DNA from: URHD0088 sp041488295
GTDB lineage: Bacteria; Pseudomonadota; Alphaproteobacteria; ATCC43930; CGMCC-115725
NCBI GenBank assembly: GCA_041488295.1
Contig: JBGPOZ010000050.1
Coordinates: 1-22,211 of the forward strand
DNA: 22,211 bases
Reading direction: 5' to 3'
Each line of letters starts with the position of its first letter. Positions within the stretch are counted from its first letter, which is position 1. Positions 21,387-22,211 of this stretch are shown here, piece by piece. Under the pieces are notes generated by a model. The model made no database searches, was not told the DNA's origin, and was given only the letters and a program-made list of their open reading frames with translations. The position numbers were made by a program, and so were the translations under genes.

Positions 21387-22211
21387 CAGCGCCCCACCGC
21401 GGCGAAGAATTCGCGATAGCGCGCGACCACCCGCGCCTCGGTGAAGGATGCCTCGTACGCGGCCCGGCCGCCCGAGGCGAGGCGCTGGCGCAACTCGGGA
21501 TCGCCGGCAAGCCGCGTCATCGCCGCCGCCAGCTCCGTCGCATCGTCGACCGGCACGAGCAATCCGCTCTCGCCCGCGACGATGAGCTCGCGCGGCCCGG
21601 CGCTCGAGGCAGCGATGACCGGAACGCCCGCCGCCCAGCCTTCGATGACGACATTGCCGAGCGGCTCCGAGCGCGACGGGCAGACGAGGAAATCGGCGGC
21701 GGCGAGGAGCGCCGGCACATCCTCGCGCCAGCCGAGAAAGCGAATCCGCTCGGCGATTCCGAGCTGCGCCGCCTGCCGCTCCAAGGTTTCGCGCAGATCG
21801 CCGGTGCCGGCGATCCAGAGATAGACGGCGGGAGCGCGCGCCAGCGCGGCGATCAGCACGTCGAACGCCTTGTTCGGATGGAGCCGGCCGAGCGCCAAGG
21901 CGAGCGGCGCGTCATCCGGCGTTCCAAGGCTCGAGCGTGCGACCGGCGGCGCCGTCGCCGCATCGACGAAATTCGGCAGGTAATGCGCGCGGGCGGCTGG
22001 CCAGCCCTGCTGGATGAAATGCGCGACGAGATTGCTGGTGTTGCCGATGAGGTGGTCGCAGTTCCGGTAATGCTTCAAATCGTAAGAGCCTCCGAGGCGC
22101 GCAACATGCACGAATTCGCCGCGCGGGCAAAGCCGGCTTGCCCGGCTCATCCAGGTCAAGACAATGTCCGGGCGATACTCGGCGATGGCGCGGTGGAAGC
22201 CGGCACCGGTC
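21386..22211 (-). CDS. Glycosyltransferase, GT4 family, N-terminus beyond window edge
   Basis: The frame is open to the right edge, so the N-terminal part is missing; 274 residues are visible. They show the end of the first Rossmann domain (AEYRPDIVLTWMSRASRLCP, HVARLGGSYDLKHYRNCDHL, GNTSNLV) and a whole nucleotide-sugar-binding domain: LGRLHPNKAFDVLIAAL, WIAGTGDLRETLE, FLGWREDVPALLAAADFLV and the retaining-GT4 signature SEPLGNVVIEGWAAGVPVIA with its two glutamates seven residues apart. Such enzymes add sugars to lipopolysaccharide core or exopolysaccharide at the cytoplasmic face. The stop overlaps the asnB start by one base (TGATG), so the two are translated from one mRNA. The sugar is not predictable. 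Confidence 0.9.
   Translation of the reverse strand, partial: TGAGFHRAIAEYRPDIVLTWMSRASRLCPRGEFVHVARLGGSYDLKHYRNCDHLIGNTSNLVAHFIQQGWPAARAHYLPNFVDAATAPPVARSSLGTPDDAPLALALGRLHPNKAFDVLIAALARAPAVYLWIAGTGDLRETLERQAAQLGIAERIRFLGWREDVPALLAAADFLVCPSRSEPLGNVVIEGWAAGVPVIAASSAGPRELIVAGESGLLVPVDDATELAAAMTRLAGDPELRQRLASGGRAAYEASFTEARVVARYREFFAAVGR

Noticed and set aside
19620..21419. 599-codon plus-strand open frame opposite asnB
   Set aside because: Antisense shadow produced by high GC; the minus strand carries all asparagine synthase motifs.
1..22211. tRNA genes, rRNA, CRISPR array, transposase, prophage or toxin-antitoxin pair
   Set aside because: No cloverleaf with a T-arm consensus, no regularly spaced repeats, and no recombinase or toxin-like product was found on either strand.

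Overview
The window is a GC-rich, densely coding stretch of chromosome from an alphaproteobacterium, most likely of the Hyphomicrobiales (Rhizobiales) or a near relative. The evidence is the strong G/C third-position bias, the divergent arrangement of metX-metW against a chorismate mutase-hisC-tyrA operon, a DUF2125 protein, a PAS_5-type protein and class II pyrC. This placement is inference from gene content; no rRNA or other marker is present. I found no tRNA, rRNA, CRISPR array, transposase or phage gene. No gene-free stretch exceeds 300 bases.

Layout. Bases 1-413 (minus) hold a small membrane protein and a hypothetical gene cut by the left edge. At 537-1736 (plus) lies an orphan Leu/Ile/Val-type periplasmic binding protein. 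It converges with a ChaC-like gamma-glutamylcyclotransferase and a DMT exporter (minus, 1655-3336). Bases 3337-4767 form a looser patch with two small hypothetical genes and a PAS_5-like sensor protein. A membrane-anchored DUF2125 protein (4768-5814) follows, then a monooxygenase-fold protein and a tail-anchored small protein (minus, 5832-6655).

Bases 6827-9686 (minus) form a tight aromatic amino acid operon in the order chorismate mutase/pseudo-dehydratase, HisC-type aminotransferase, prephenate dehydrogenase, joined by ATGA overlaps. This could carry chorismate to tyrosine and perhaps serve histidine synthesis. Divergent from it, metX-metW (9866-11744) makes O-acyl-homoserine for methionine, followed by a 75-residue hypothetical protein. 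A Tat-type N-acetylmuramoyl-L-alanine amidase (12081-12899, minus) is divergent from a second DMT transporter, which is preceded by a short overlapping upstream ORF. Converging on that is a minus-strand run: thiolase-like protein, iron alcohol dehydrogenase, AcuI-like acrylyl-CoA reductase and a GNAT acetyltransferase (14105-18103). pyrC (18223-19260) and a coiled-coil small protein follow. The right end (19617-22211, minus) is an asparagine synthase-like amidotransferase coupled to a GT4 glycosyltransferase, probably the edge of a surface polysaccharide cluster.

Most of the window is ordinary core metabolism. The observations I rate highest are small-scale: a 14-bp tandem duplication that creates two successive ATGA junctions between metX and metW; a 34-codon ORF with the best ribosome-binding site in the window that ends in an ATGA overlap with a transporter start; an interspersed repeat of the 'NHEGTK' type that forms a hairpin plus T-run between two catabolic genes; and a promoter placed so that the DUF2125 mRNA would be nearly leaderless. 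I do not see a convincing new multi-gene system.
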